Assembly: GCF_032337115.1 (NCBI RefSeq)
Contig: NZ_JAVXZY010000002.1
Span: 310,001 to 374,000, forward strand
Reading direction: 5' to 3'
Source: Roseateles_C aquae
GTDB taxonomy: Bacteria; Pseudomonadota; Gammaproteobacteria; Burkholderiales; Burkholderiaceae_C
DNA: 64,000 nucleotides
This document shows positions 51,711 to 61,800 of this stretch, one piece after another. The notes beneath the pieces were generated by a model, which searched no databases, was not told the DNA's origin, and worked only from the letters and a program-made list of their open reading frames with translations. The translations under genes were made by a program, and so were the position numbers. Numbering within the stretch: the first letter of the stretch is position 1; every line of letters begins with the position of its first letter.

Positions 51711-53513
51711 TCACTCGCCTTCCTGATAACTGCGCCCTTTGGCCAGCCAGACCTCATGATGGCCGGCCCCGGCAGGGATCATCGGGAAGCAGTTTTCCTG
51801 CGCGGCCACCGCCACATCGAGAAAGAACGGCCTCTCGGCGGCCAGGCACTCGGCCAGCGCGGCATCGAGTTCGGCGCGCTCGGTCACACGCCGGGCCCGC
51901 CAGCCAAAGGCCCGTGCCAGTGCCACGAAGTCGGGCAAGGCCTCGGTATAGCTGTGGCTGTAGCGGCCGCCGTGAATCAGTTCCTGCCACTGCCGCACCA
52001 TGCCCATATAGCCGTTGTTGGACAGCACCAGCTTGACGGGCGTGCGGTGCTGCACCGCCGTCGACAACTCCTGGATGTTCATCAGCACCGAGGCATCGCC
52101 GCTGACGCAGACCACCGTCTTGTCCGGATGCGCGATCTGCGCCCCGATGGCGGCCGGCAGGCCAAAGCCCATGGTGCCGGCGCCGCCGGAGCTGAGCCAG
52201 CGGCGCGGCGCCTGCAGCGCGATGTACTGCGCCGCCCACATCTGGTGCTGGCCCACATCGGTGGCGACGATGGCATCGCGCCCTTGCAGCGCGGCCTGCA
52301 GCCGGCTCATCAGCGCCTGCGGCAGGATCTCATCGGCGCTGTCCTCGAAGGCCAGCGAGCGCTCGGCGCGCCAGGCCTCGATGCGCGCCCACCAGGGGGT
52401 CAGGTCTTGCCTGAGTGCACCGCTCCAGCCGCTCAAGAGCGCGCGCAGGCCGTCGCCGCAGTCAGCCAGCAGGGCGACATCGGCGCGCACCACCTTGTTG
52501 ATCGAGCGTGGATCGATGTCCAGATGAATGATGCGAGCGCCAGGGCAGAAGCGATCAAGCCGGCCGGTCACGCGGTCGTCAAAACGGGCGCCGACGCAGA
52601 CCACCAGATCGGCATGGTGCATGGCCAGATTCGCTTCCAGCGTGCCATGCATGCCCAACATGCCCAGGTACTGCGGGTCGGCCGCCGGGAAGGCGCCCAG
52701 GCCCATCAACGTCAGCGTGCAGGGCGCGCCGCTGGCGCGAACCAATTCGGCGAAGGCGGCGCAGGCGCCCTCCCCGGCGTTGATCAGCCCGCCGCCACCG
52801 TAGAACACCGGGCGCCGCGCCTGAGCCAGCAGGGCCAGCGCTGCCTGCACGGCCAGGGGCTCGGGCGGCAGCGGCTGATGAACGGGCGTTTGCTGGCTCA
52901 GCGGCTGCGGGCCGTTCCAGCCCGGCAGCGGCGCCAGCTGCACATCCTTGGGCACGTCGATCAGCACCGGCCCGGGCCGGCCGCCGGCGGCAATCGCATG
53001 GCCGCGGGCGATGGTGCTGCTGAGCTCCTGCACCTCGCGGACCTGAGCGTTCCACTTGGTCACCGGGCGCGAAATGCCGAGCGCGTCGCATTCCTGAAAG
53101 GCATCGGTGCCGATGGCGGTGGTGGCCACCTGGCCGCTGATGCACAGCACGGGAATGGAGTCGCACAGCGCGTCGAGCAGGCCGGTGGTGGTGTTGCTCA
53201 TGCCCGGACCGGAGGTGACAAACACGACGCCCACCCGCCCGGTCGTCCGCGCATAGCCCTCGGCCGCATGGACGGCGGCTTGCTCATGGCGCACCAGCAC
53301 ATGGCGCAGGCGCGGCTCGGCGTGTAGCGCGTCGTAGAGCGGCAGCACGGCACCGCCGGGATAGCCGAACACGGTGTCGACGCCCAGGCTGAGCAGTGTG
53401 GCAATCAGCGCGTCGGCGCCGTTGACGGGGCGCGGTGCCACCGGCAGCTGCAGAGCAGCCTGGACAGTGGGCATGGCGGTGGCAGGCGGCAGGGGTTCCA
53501 GGATTGCATTCAT
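51711..53513 (-). CDS. Acetolactate synthase large subunit
   Basis: The 600-residue thiamine-diphosphate enzyme makes acetolactate or acetohydroxybutyrate for branched-chain amino acids. The catalytic Glu is in VRHEQAAVHAAEGYAR, GPGMSNTTTGLLDAL and GTDAFQECD follow, and the ThDP/Mg motif is GDASVLMNIQELSTAVQHRTPVKLVLSNN. The C-terminus AAQENCFPMIPAGAGHHEVWL fits biosynthetic AHAS rather than catabolic AlsS. No small subunit (ilvH/ilvN) or ilvC is next to it. The N-terminal 30 residues are an extension. It is divergent from an Lrp/AsnC regulator that probably controls it. Confidence 0.92.
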   Translation of the reverse strand: MNAILEPLPPATAMPTVQAALQLPVAPRPVNGADALIATLLSLGVDTVFGYPGGAVLPLYDALHAEPRLRHVLVRHEQAAVHAAEGYARTTGRVGVVFVTSGPGMSNTTTGLLDALCDSIPVLCISGQVATTAIGTDAFQECDALGISRPVTKWNAQVREVQELSSTIARGHAIAAGGRPGPVLIDVPKDVQLAPLPGWNGPQPLSQQTPVHQPLPPEPLAVQAALALLAQARRPVFYGGGGLINAGEGACAAFAELVRASGAPCTLTLMGLGAFPAADPQYLGMLGMHGTLEANLAMHHADLVVCVGARFDDRVTGRLDRFCPGARIIHLDIDPRSINKVVRADVALLADCGDGLRALLSGWSGALRQDLTPWWARIEAWRAERSLAFEDSADEILPQALMSRLQAALQGRDAIVATDVGQHQMWAAQYIALQAPRRWLSSGGAGTMGFGLPAAIGAQIAHPDKTVVCVSGDASVLMNIQELSTAVQHRTPVKLVLSNNGYMGMVRQWQELIHGGRYSHSYTEALPDFVALARAFGWRARRVTERAELDAALAECLAAERPFFLDVAVAAQENCFPMIPAGAGHHEVWLAKGRSYQEGE

Positions 53514-53612
53514 GCCGCCACTTTGCCCGCAAGCCGCCAGAATTAATTGCTTATCTTTCCGACTCTTCGCCTACGATAAGCAAATTATTCTTTCATACAT
53601 CAATTTGGCAGC

Positions 53613-54077
53613 ATGAATCTGGACAAGTTCGATTTCGCCATCCTGCGCGCGCTGCAAGGCGATGCGCGGATGAGCTTGCAGGAAATCAGCCAGCAGGTCG
53701 GGCTGACCAGCTCGCCCTGCTGGGCGCGCATCAAGCGGATGGAGGAAGCCGGCGTCATCGAGGGCTACTCGGTGCGCGTCAATGCCGCCAAGGTAGGCCT
53801 GGCCGACACAGTGATCGTGCAGGTGACGTTGGACAGCCACTCCGACGAGGCGCTGTTCGAGTTCGGCCGCGCGCTCGAGCAGATTCCCGAGGTGCTGGAG
53901 GCCTTCCTGGTTTCCGGCGACTACGACTACTACGTGCGCATCGCCGTGGCCGACACCCGCGACTACGAACGCCTGCTGCGCGAGCGGCTGTACAAGATTC
54001 CCGGCATACGCCACAGCAAATCCAGCTTCGTGCTGCGCCAGCTGAAGCAAAGCCAGCTGCCGCTGCAGCCACGCTGA
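53613..54077 (+). CDS. Lrp/AsnC family transcriptional regulator
   Basis: The 154-residue protein has the N-terminal winged helix-turn-helix (LDKFDFAILRALQGDARMSLQEISQQVGLTSSPCWARIKRMEEAGVIEGY) and the C-terminal RAM ligand-binding domain (VSGDYDYYVRIAVADTRDYERLL). The sequence SPCWARIKRMEEAGVI is typical of Lrp-like global or local regulators that sense amino acids. The 99-bp gap to the divergent acetolactate synthase gene is AT-rich at 53565-53605 and probably holds both promoters. Confidence 0.94.
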   Translation: MNLDKFDFAILRALQGDARMSLQEISQQVGLTSSPCWARIKRMEEAGVIEGYSVRVNAAKVGLADTVIVQVTLDSHSDEALFEFGRALEQIPEVLEAFLVSGDYDYYVRIAVADTRDYERLLRERLYKIPGIRHSKSSFVLRQLKQSQLPLQPR

Positions 54078-54091
54078 ACGGCCTGCAATGA

Positions 54092-54126
54092 AAACAGCCG
54101 CCTCGCAGGGCGCGGGGCGGCTGTTT
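54092..54126. terminator. Terminator after the Lrp/AsnC gene
   Basis: AAACAGCCGCC (54092-54102) pairs with GGCGGCTGTTT (54116-54126) around a 13-nt loop. A and T runs at both ends make it usable in both directions, between the Lrp/AsnC gene (plus) and the Lys-rich protein gene (minus). Confidence 0.8.
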
Positions 54127-54175
54127 CAGCAATGATGGCGGCGCGCTACCCCTTGGGGCAGCGGCAGCGCCAGAC

Positions 54176-54448
54176 TCAGTGCTTGTGCTTCAGCGACTTC
54201 TTGGCCGACACCTTGCCGTGGCTCTTGGCCGTGGCTTGCTTTTTGTTCTTCTTGGACTTCTTGCCGGCATGAGCCAGCTTGCTCTTCTTCGCCGGCTTCT
54301 TGGCTGCGACGACGGGCGCCGGCTCCTTCATCGGTGTGCCGACAACGGCTGGAGCGACCGGCTGATAGCTTGGCTGCACCGTGCCTTGCTGGGCAAAGGC
54401 AGACGTGGCCAGCAGGCCAGCCAGGGCGAGGGAGATGAAGGCTTTCAT
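54176..54448 (-). CDS. Small secreted Lys-rich protein
   Basis: The 90-residue protein has a signal peptide (MKAFISLALAGLLATSAFA-QQ), a short Pro/Val segment, and a very basic second half (KKPAKKSKLAHAGKKSKKNKKQATAKSHGKVSAKKSLKHKH). AAGGACAA before the ATG at 54448 supports this start over the longer frame. Secreted histone-like tails of this type may bind nucleic acid or anionic polymers; function unknown. Confidence 0.7.
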   Translation of the reverse strand: MKAFISLALAGLLATSAFAQQGTVQPSYQPVAPAVVGTPMKEPAPVVAAKKPAKKSKLAHAGKKSKKNKKQATAKSHGKVSAKKSLKHKH

Positions 54449-54523
54449 GAGCTGTTGTCCTTGTCGAATGATTCTGTGTGTCGCAGCGGCGGCTTCAGGC
54501 GCCAGCACTTGGGAGTCTAGTGC

Positions 54524-55372
54524 CTACTCGAACACGCCCTGGCGCATCCATTTGGTGGCTACCCATTTTTCGCCTTCCAGCACCGGCGTACCGCCATGCA
54601 GGGTCAGCGTTGAGGGGTGCGGCCGGTCATAGCTGAAGAACACCGCATTGCCCTGCACCGGCGCCACCTCCAGCTTGATGTTCGGGAAGATCGTGCCACC
54701 GCCACGCAGCGGCGTGTTGAGGTACATCACCAAGGTACCAACCCGGTTGCCACCGCGCTGCAGGATGGCGGCGCTGCTGGCGTTGTTGGGCTCGAAATAG
54801 TCGTAGTGCGGCAGGTACTCGGCGCCGGGCTGGTAGTGCAGCACCTGCAGGCCTTCGCCGTTCTCGATGGGCCAATTCAGCAAGGCAGCAATGCGTGCCT
54901 CGATGCGGCAGCACAGCTCGGTTTCGCCGCGGTCGAAGAACATGCCGCGGCTGGTGCGGGCGGTGTTGATCTCGCTGCCATCGGCATCGACGGCCACCGT
55001 CTCCGAACGCGCCAGCCGGGTCGCGGCGGACTCGCGCAGCGCCACGCATTCCTCGTCGCTGAGCAGGCCGCCAAACACCACCAGGCGCGGCGCCGCCATG
55101 CTCAGCAGCACCTTGACCTCGCGGTCGTGCGCCCACAGGCTGGTCGGTGCGCCCTGTAGCGCCGGCTCAGGCACCGGTGCGGCCGGGGCGGCGGCAATGC
55201 GCAGCGGCGCCAAGGCCTCGGCATTGAAGACGCCAGCCAGCGCCTGCAGGGCCACGTCGGGCGTCCAGCCGCTGCTCTGCATCGCCTTGAGCACCTGCTC
55301 GGGGGCGACACCGGCACGCTGCTGCTCTTGCAACCAGCGGCGCAACTCGGGAGTGATGTTCTGCTCGCTCAT
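54524..55372 (-). CDS. 2-oxoglutarate/Fe(II) oxygenase, prolyl 4-hydroxylase-like
   Basis: The 282-residue protein has a helical N-terminal part (LRRWLQEQQRAGVAPEQVLKAMQSSGWTPDVALQAL) and a C-terminal P4Hc domain. Fe ligands are H and D in LPHYDYFEPN and the distal His in TLHGGTPV; the 2-oxoglutarate Lys is in GEKWVATKWM. RGGGTIFP and GNAVFFSYDRP are also family hallmarks. It would hydroxylate proline or another residue in a protein that is not known. ATG 55372 is used because the longer frame runs through yaaA. Confidence 0.88.
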   Translation of the reverse strand: MSEQNITPELRRWLQEQQRAGVAPEQVLKAMQSSGWTPDVALQALAGVFNAEALAPLRIAAAPAAPVPEPALQGAPTSLWAHDREVKVLLSMAAPRLVVFGGLLSDEECVALRESAATRLARSETVAVDADGSEINTARTSRGMFFDRGETELCCRIEARIAALLNWPIENGEGLQVLHYQPGAEYLPHYDYFEPNNASSAAILQRGGNRVGTLVMYLNTPLRGGGTIFPNIKLEVAPVQGNAVFFSYDRPHPSTLTLHGGTPVLEGEKWVATKWMRQGVFE

Positions 55373-55395
55373 GGGCGAAATTCTGCCTTGCCGAT

Positions 55396-56178
55396 TCAGG
55401 CCAGACGACGGCGGAACAGCAGTTTGTCGGGCGTGGACAACTCCGGCTGGTAGGCATAGCCATCCAGATTGAAGCCCTGCAGCCCGGCCGGTGTGTCGAT
55501 GCGCCGCTCGATGCAGTAGCGCGCCATCAGACCACGCGCCCGCTTGGCGAAGAAGCTGATGATCTTGTACTGGCCGTTCTTCCAGTCTTCGAACTGGCAG
55601 TCGATCACCCGCGGCTGCAGGCAGGGCCGGCGCGCGGCCTTGAAGTACTCCTGCGAGGCCAGATTGACGATCACCGGCACCTGGCTGGCCGCAGCGCGCT
55701 GATTCAGATGCTCGGCCAGCTGGTCGCCCCACCAGGCGTACAGCGTCTTGCCACGGCTGGAGGCAAGACCTGTCCCCATCTCCAGCCGGTAAGGGCGCAT
55801 CCAGTCCAGCGGGCGCAGCACGCCGTAGAGGCCGGAGAGGATGGCCAGATGCTGCTGGGCCCACTGCAGATCATCGAGCTTCAGCGTGCGGGCCTGCAGG
55901 CCGTCGTAGACATCGCCGTTGAAGGCCAGCACGCAGGGCTTGCTGGTCTCGGCATCGAACTTGGGTTCCCAGGCCTGATAGCGGCCGACATTCAGCGCTG
56001 CCAGCGCGTCCGACAAATCCATCAACTCGGCGATCTGCCGCGGCGTCTGCTTGCGCAGCAGCTTGATCAAGGCCTGCGCTTCCTTGACGAACAGCGGCTG
56101 CGTGGCCAGGCTTTGCACATCGGCCGGCACCGGGGTTTCATAGTCCAGCGACTTGGCAGGAGAGAGCAGGAAGAGCAT
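55396..56178 (-). CDS. yaaA: Peroxide stress protein YaaA (DUF328)
   Basis: The 260-residue protein starts MLFLLSPAKSLDYETPVP and contains LYGVLRPLDWMRPYRLEMG and VNLASQEYFKA, the strongly conserved DUF328 sequences. E. coli YaaA (258 aa) protects against iron-driven damage under hydrogen peroxide and binds DNA. The ATG at 56178 gives the standard length. It is followed by the prolyl hydroxylase-like gene 23 bp away. Confidence 0.95.
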   Translation of the reverse strand: MLFLLSPAKSLDYETPVPADVQSLATQPLFVKEAQALIKLLRKQTPRQIAELMDLSDALAALNVGRYQAWEPKFDAETSKPCVLAFNGDVYDGLQARTLKLDDLQWAQQHLAILSGLYGVLRPLDWMRPYRLEMGTGLASSRGKTLYAWWGDQLAEHLNQRAAASQVPVIVNLASQEYFKAARRPCLQPRVIDCQFEDWKNGQYKIISFFAKRARGLMARYCIERRIDTPAGLQGFNLDGYAYQPELSTPDKLLFRRRLA

Positions 56179-56246
56179 GGGGCGGGAACGGGGCAGGAAA
56201 TTCTCGGGCGGCCGATTCTCGCCGAAGCGGCGCGGCTGAAACGACA

Positions 56247-56266
56247 ACACCCGCCGCAGCGGGTGT
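56247..56266 (-). terminator. Hairpin after the tolC-like gene
   Basis: A perfect 8-bp stem ACACCCGC / GCGGGTGT closes a four-base loop directly downstream of the tolC-like stop. It is followed on the minus strand by a weak T-rich stretch (TGTCGTTT). Confidence 0.5.
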
Positions 56267-56296
56267 CGTGAGACGGCTGAAGGCCGTGCGAACCGC

Positions 56297-57736
56297 TTAC
56301 TTGGCCAGCAGCTGGTTCAGCGCGGCGATATCTTCGGGGCGCAGCTGTCCGGAAGCCTGGCGCAGCTTGAGGCCCCCGACCAGCACGTCATAGCGCGCCT
56401 TGGCCAGCTGGCTTTGAGTCGAGTACAGCTGGGTCTGCGCGTTCAGCACATCAAGGTTGACGCGCACGCCGACCTTGTAGCCCAGCTGCGTGGCTTCCAA
56501 CGCCAGCTTGGTCGAAGACTCGGCGGCTTCCAGCGCCTTGACCTGGGCGGCACCAGACTGCACGCCGAAAAAGGCGCGGCGGGTGCCCTCAACCACTGAG
56601 CGTCGAGCGAAGTCCAGATCGTTGCGCGACTTCTCTTCCAGCTTCAGCGTTTCCTTGATCCGGTTCTGGTTGTAGCCGCCGCTGTAGAGCGGGTAGCTCA
56701 GCTGCACACCGATGCTGGCGTTCTTGGTCGTGCCGGCCAGCTGCGCGCCGCTGCCCGACTGGTTCTGCACACCGAGGGTGCCGGTCACGTCGACGGTTGG
56801 ACCGTCTGCGGCCTTGGCCTTGGAGGTTTCCAGCTGTGCCACCTCCAGGCCCAGCTTGGCCTTGCGAATTCCCGGGTGCAGCTCTTCTGCTTGGCTTACC
56901 CAGGAGTCGGGCGTGGTCGGCGTGATGGCCGGCAGCGCGACGGGCACGGCCAGCGGCTTGGGCTCGACGCCATTGCGGCCAACCAGCTGATCCAGCGTCA
57001 CGCGCTTGACGCGCAGATCGTTATCGGCGCCGATTTCCTGGGCAACGGCCAGGTCATACTTGGCCTGGGCTTCACGGGTATCGGTGATGGTCGCTGTGCC
57101 GACCTCGAAATTGCGCTTGGCCGACGCCAACTGCTCGGCGATGGCCGACTTGTTGGCCCGCGAAGTGGCCAACGTGTCTTGCGCGGCCAGCACATCGAAA
57201 TAGGCCTGAGCGACACGGACGATCAGGTCCTGCTCGGCAATCTCCAGATCGGAAGCAGCCACGCCCAAGGCACGCTGAGCCTGATCGACCGAGAGGTTGT
57301 TACTGCGGTTGTACAACGAATACTTGGCGTTCAAGCCGCCTTGCCAGGTGGTGCTGCTGACGCGGTCACCGGAGACCTGTTTCGTGAAACTGTTCGGCGT
57401 GCCCGGCGTGGCGGACACCACGACGCCAGGCTGCAGCTGAACAAAAGTGCCTTCGTTGCTCGGCGGCTGAGTCTGCGTGTTGGTGCCGCTGACGCCAAGA
57501 CCCAAGGTCGGCCGCAGCGAGGCATCCGCTTGCGCGGCCTTGAACTGAGCCGAATCGGCCTGCGCACGGGCGGCCAGATAGCTGGCGTCGTAGGCACGGG
57601 CTGCGTCGTAAAGCTCCTGCAGGCTCTGCGCCTGGGCGCCGGCCGCGCCGGCCAGACCAAGGGCCAGGGCGAGCGACAACTGACGCAGACGGGGCGCGGA
57701 TTTTGCGCGTTGGGTGTTTCGACGATCAGCGGCCAT
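56297..57736 (-). CDS. tolC: TolC family outer membrane channel
   Basis: The 479-residue protein has a signal peptide (LSLALALGLAGAAGAQAQ) and the TolC repeat layout: SLQELYDAARAYDASYLAARAQADSAQ, RDELAVASLAQA-like EIAEQDLIVRVAQAYFDVLAAQDTL, VGTATITDTREAQAKYD (first repeat), and YKVGVRVNLDVLNAQTQLYSTQSQLAKARYDVLVGGLKLRQASGQL (second repeat). It forms the outer-membrane exit duct for tripartite pumps, probably for the RND system 1 kb upstream. AAGGAAG supports ATG 57736. Confidence 0.94.
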   Translation of the reverse strand: MAADRRNTQRAKSAPRLRQLSLALALGLAGAAGAQAQSLQELYDAARAYDASYLAARAQADSAQFKAAQADASLRPTLGLGVSGTNTQTQPPSNEGTFVQLQPGVVVSATPGTPNSFTKQVSGDRVSSTTWQGGLNAKYSLYNRSNNLSVDQAQRALGVAASDLEIAEQDLIVRVAQAYFDVLAAQDTLATSRANKSAIAEQLASAKRNFEVGTATITDTREAQAKYDLAVAQEIGADNDLRVKRVTLDQLVGRNGVEPKPLAVPVALPAITPTTPDSWVSQAEELHPGIRKAKLGLEVAQLETSKAKAADGPTVDVTGTLGVQNQSGSGAQLAGTTKNASIGVQLSYPLYSGGYNQNRIKETLKLEEKSRNDLDFARRSVVEGTRRAFFGVQSGAAQVKALEAAESSTKLALEATQLGYKVGVRVNLDVLNAQTQLYSTQSQLAKARYDVLVGGLKLRQASGQLRPEDIAALNQLLAK

Positions 57737-57779
57737 GTGGCTTCCTTGCAGGGATTGCATCCGTTGAGTTGTTGGGTGT

Positions 57780-58109
57780 TCAGTATCTAGGCACCGAAGG
57801 GTCTTGCTCGCAGGACCACGCATCAATGCCGCCGGCGAGGTTATAGACCAATTCAAAGCCCTGACGCTCCAGAAATGCGACGACTTGCTGACTTCGCATC
57901 CCGTGATGGCAATAACAAACGACAGGCTGCGCGGGGTCGAGCTCGGGCAAGCGCGCGACCAGTTGGCCCATCGGAATCAGCTTGCTCGCCAGCCCATCGA
58001 TGTGGATGCTGGCCAGGGCCGCTTCCCAGGGCTCACGAATGTCGAGCAGCAGCAGCGCCTCGTTCTGGCGCGCCAACCCCTGCAGATCCTGAACAGCAAG
58101 CTGCTTCAT
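57780..58109 (-). CDS. Rhodanese-like domain protein
   Basis: The 109-residue single-domain rhodanese has LLLDIREPWEAALASI and the active-site loop CYCHHGMRSQQV, with the persulfide Cys in the CHHGMR loop, then YNLAGGIDAWS. Such proteins transfer sulfur or handle thiols in the cytoplasm. It lies 6 bp after pcm and before tolC, an order also found in related genera. Confidence 0.92.
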   Translation of the reverse strand: MKQLAVQDLQGLARQNEALLLLDIREPWEAALASIHIDGLASKLIPMGQLVARLPELDPAQPVVCYCHHGMRSQQVVAFLERQGFELVYNLAGGIDAWSCEQDPSVPRY

Positions 58110-58115
58110 CAGGTC

Positions 58116-58769
58116 TCAAAAGCTGAAGGCGTTGCTGTCAGCAAAGCCCGGCAGGCGCGGCGCCAGCGTGTCGAACAGCGCCTCGCTCTTGAATTCCTGC
58201 TCGCTGACGCGGCGCACCAGCGTCGCGCGCATCACCGGCTCGTCGCCGACGATGGCCAGCAGGCGGCCGCCGACCTTCAGCTGCTGCAGCAGGGCATCGG
58301 GCACCTCCTGCACCGAGCCGGACAGCAGGATGGCGTCAAACGGGGCTTCGCCCGCCAGGCCCAGACGGCCATCGCCTTCACGGACGGTGACATTGGCCAG
58401 CCCGGCGCGGCGCAGATTGTCGCCAGCCTGCTTGGCGATGGCGGCATTCGATTCCAGCGTGATCACACGCTGCGCACGGTGGCCCAGCATGGCGGCCAGG
58501 AAGCCGGTGCCGGTGCCGATTTCCAGCACTTTTTCATGGCGTTCGACGGCCAGCGACTGCAGCAGCCGGGCCTCGACCCGCGGTGCCAACGCCAGGTGGC
58601 CAGCGCCCAGCGGCAGCTCGGTGTCGGTAAAGGCCATATTGCGATAGGCCGCGGGCACGAAATCTTCGCGCTTGACGACCGACAACAGCGACAGCACGGC
58701 GGGGTCCAGCACATCCCAGGGGCGGATCTGCTGTTCGATCATATTGAAGCGGGCTTGTTCGAAATTCAT
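58116..58769 (-). CDS. pcm: Protein-L-isoaspartate O-methyltransferase-like
   Basis: The 217-residue SAM enzyme begins MNFEQARFNMIEQQIRPWDVLDPAVL and has KVLEIGTGTGFLAAMLG (motif I), VREGDGRLG and FDAILLSGSVQEVP. It matches the betaproteobacterial branch of Pcm, which repairs isoaspartyl residues. Some of these are shorter than true PCMT and their activity is unproven. It is transcribed with the rhodanese and tolC genes. Confidence 0.87.
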   Translation of the reverse strand: MNFEQARFNMIEQQIRPWDVLDPAVLSLLSVVKREDFVPAAYRNMAFTDTELPLGAGHLALAPRVEARLLQSLAVERHEKVLEIGTGTGFLAAMLGHRAQRVITLESNAAIAKQAGDNLRRAGLANVTVREGDGRLGLAGEAPFDAILLSGSVQEVPDALLQQLKVGGRLLAIVGDEPVMRATLVRRVSEQEFKSEALFDTLAPRLPGFADSNAFSF

Positions 58770-58819
58770 ATCAGTCCTTCAGCGCCACGCCTGCGCGCGG
58801 CATCAACAATCGCAGGATT

Positions 58820-61800
58820 CTAGGGGGCGCCGTGGGCCGCGCTACTGTCAGAAGCGGCAGTGCCCAGGAAGCGATGGCGCAGCCATTGCGCCAGATCATC
58901 GAGATAGCAATAGATCACCGGCACGACGACCAGGGTCAGCAGCGAGGACGTGATCACGCCGCCGATCACCGCCTGCCCCATCGGCGCGCGCTGCTCCGAG
59001 CCTTCAGACAATGCAAAAGCCAGCGGCACCATGCCAAACACCATGGCCAGCGTCGTCATCAGGATGGGGCGCAGCCGCACCCGGGCGGCGTGCAGGAGCG
59101 CGTCTTCACGGCCCATCGGTTCGGCGTCAACGCCATGGCCATGCTCGCCTTCGCGCGAGCGGATGGCAAAGTCGATCAGCAGGATCGCGTTCTTGGTCAC
59201 CAGGCCCATCAACATGACGATGCCGATGATGCTGAACATATTCAGCGTCGAGCGGAAGGCCAGCAGCGCCAGCACCACGCCGATCAGCGTCAGCGGCAGC
59301 GAGCTCATCAGCGCCAGCGGCTGCAAAAAGCTCTTGAACTGGCTGGCCAGAATCATGTAGATGAAGACGATGGCCAGGGCCAGCGCGCCGACGGCGTACT
59401 GGAAGGACTCGGTCATGTTCTTGGTCGAGCCGCCAAAGCTGTATCGGTAGCCAGGCGGAAATGGCGTCGCGTCCAGCACCTTCTTGATGTCGGCCGAGAC
59501 CTCGCCGGAGCTACGGCCCAGCGCATTGCCGTCGATGGTGATCTCGCGATTCATGTCGCGGCGGTTGATCTGGTTCGGGCCGGTCGAGGGGCGCACATCG
59601 GCCACCTGGGCCAGGCGCACCACCCGCGGCGAACCATCGGCCCCAGGCGCCACATTGATCGGCATGTCCTGCAGATCGGCCAGATGGTCGCGCTGCTCGG
59701 GCGCCAGGCGCACCAGCACATCGTAGTTTTCACCATCGGGCGCGCGCCAGTTACCGACCGTCGTCCCAGCCACCAGCGTGCGCAGCGTGCCGGCCAGCGC
59801 ATTGACGTTGAGCCCCACGTCGGCGGCCGCATCACGTTTGACTTCGATGGACACAGTGGGTTTGTTCGGCTTCAGGGTGCTGTCCAGATCAACCAGGCCG
59901 GGGATCTTGTTCAGCTGTGCCGTCACGCCGTTGGCGATGCGTTCCAGTTCCCTCAGATCGGGGCCTTGCAGCGAGAACTGCAGGCTCTTGCCACCGCCGA
60001 GATCGGTCTGGCCGATATTGGTGACGGTGATGCCAGGAATCGTTGACAGCTTCTCGCGCAGCGGCGCGGCCAGTTCGACCACGCTGCGCTGGCGGTCCTT
60101 GCGGTCGACCAAGCGCACATAGATGGCACCATAGATCTTGCCGGCCGCGAAGCCGCTGTTGATCGTGGTCACCGTGTAGCGCACCTCGGGCATGCTGCGC
60201 AGCACCTCGTCGATCTGGCGCGCCCGCGCTTCCGTCACTTCAAGCGAGGAGCCGACCGGCGTGTAGAAATTGATCTGCGTTTCAGACAGATCGGCCTTGG
60301 GCACAAACTCCTTGCCCACGCTGCCCAGCAGACCACAGCTGGCCAGCAAGGTGCCCAGCGCGATGGCCAGCGTCTTGCCCTTGTGGCGCAGCGACCAGGC
60401 CAGGATCACCTGATAGGCATCCGACAACCAGTTTGTGAAGTCGTCAAACACGCCGGTGACGCGACCAATGGTCTTGTCGTACAGCGTGACCGGCGTGCCA
60501 CGATGGCCGCCATGGGCCTGCGGGTCGTGCCAGACGCTGGACAGCATCGGGTCCAGCGTGAAGCTGACGAACATTGAGATCAGCACCGCCGCGACGATGG
60601 TGATGCCGAACTCGTGAAAGAACTTGCCGACGATGCCGCCCATGAAGCCGATGGGCAGGAACACCGCCACGATGGACAAGGTGGTGGCCAGCACCGCCAG
60701 GCCGATCTCCTCGGTGCCATCCAACGCCGCCTGCCGCGGGCTGACGCCCATCGCCACATGGCGAACGATGTTCTCACGCACCACGATGGCATCGTCGATC
60801 AACAGGCCCACGCACAGCGAGAGCGCCATCATCGTGATCGTGTTGATCGTGAAGCCGAAGGCATACATGAACAGGAAGGTGCCGATCAGCGCGATCGGCA
60901 GCGTCAGCCCGGTGATGACGGTCGAGCGCCAGGAGTTCAGGAACAGGAACACGATCAGCACGGTGAGCACCGCGCCTTCGATCAGCGTGCGCTTGACGTT
61001 GGCCACCGAGACCCGGATGCCGCGCGAGTTGTCGCGATTGACTTCGAGCTTGACGCCAGCCGGGGTCAGGTTTTGCGCTTCCTTCAGCGCCACCATCAGG
61101 CCATCGACGACGGCAATGGTGTTCTCGCCCTGGCTCTTCTGCACCGACAGCAGCACCGTGCGCTGGCCGTTGTACAGCGCCAGGCTCTCGACCTCCTGCG
61201 GGCCGTCGACCACATCGGCAATCTGCGCCAGCTTGATCGAGCTGCCGGCCTTGCGCGCAACGACGATGTCGCGGAAATCCTCCGGCCGCTTCAGCCGGGC
61301 ATTGATCTGTACCACCTGCTCGCGTTCGCGCGAACGCAGATTCCCCATCGGCAGTTCCTGGTTCTCGCTCTTCACCGCGGCCAGCACCTGATCAACGCTG
61401 ATGCCCAGCGCCTCCATGGCCTGCGGCTTCAGGAACAGCTGAATCTGCCGCTGCAAGCCGCCCACCACGGCGACCGAGCCGACGCCGCGAACGTTCTCCA
61501 GCCGCTTCTGCAGCACTTGGGTGGCCCAGGTGGTCAGCTCCTGCGTACTCTTGTCTTTGTTCTCGGCCAGCACCGCCACATTGAAGATGGGCGCACTCTG
61601 CGGGTCGAAGCGCGAGATGCGCGGCTCCTTGACCTCATCGCGCAGCAGCGGGCGAATCAGCGCCACCTTCTCACGCACATCCTCGGCGGCCTTGCGGCCG
61701 TCGACATCGAGATTGAACTCGATGATGACCACCGAGCTGCCCTCGTAGGAGCGCGAGTACAGCGAGTTGATGCCGGCCACCGTGTTGACCGCTTCTTCGA

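Noticed and set aside
58116..58769. pcm and the rhodanese gene as part of the efflux mechanism
   Set aside because: They lie between the RND and tolC genes, but their order next to tolC is common in related bacteria without the pump, so only cotranscription is suggested.
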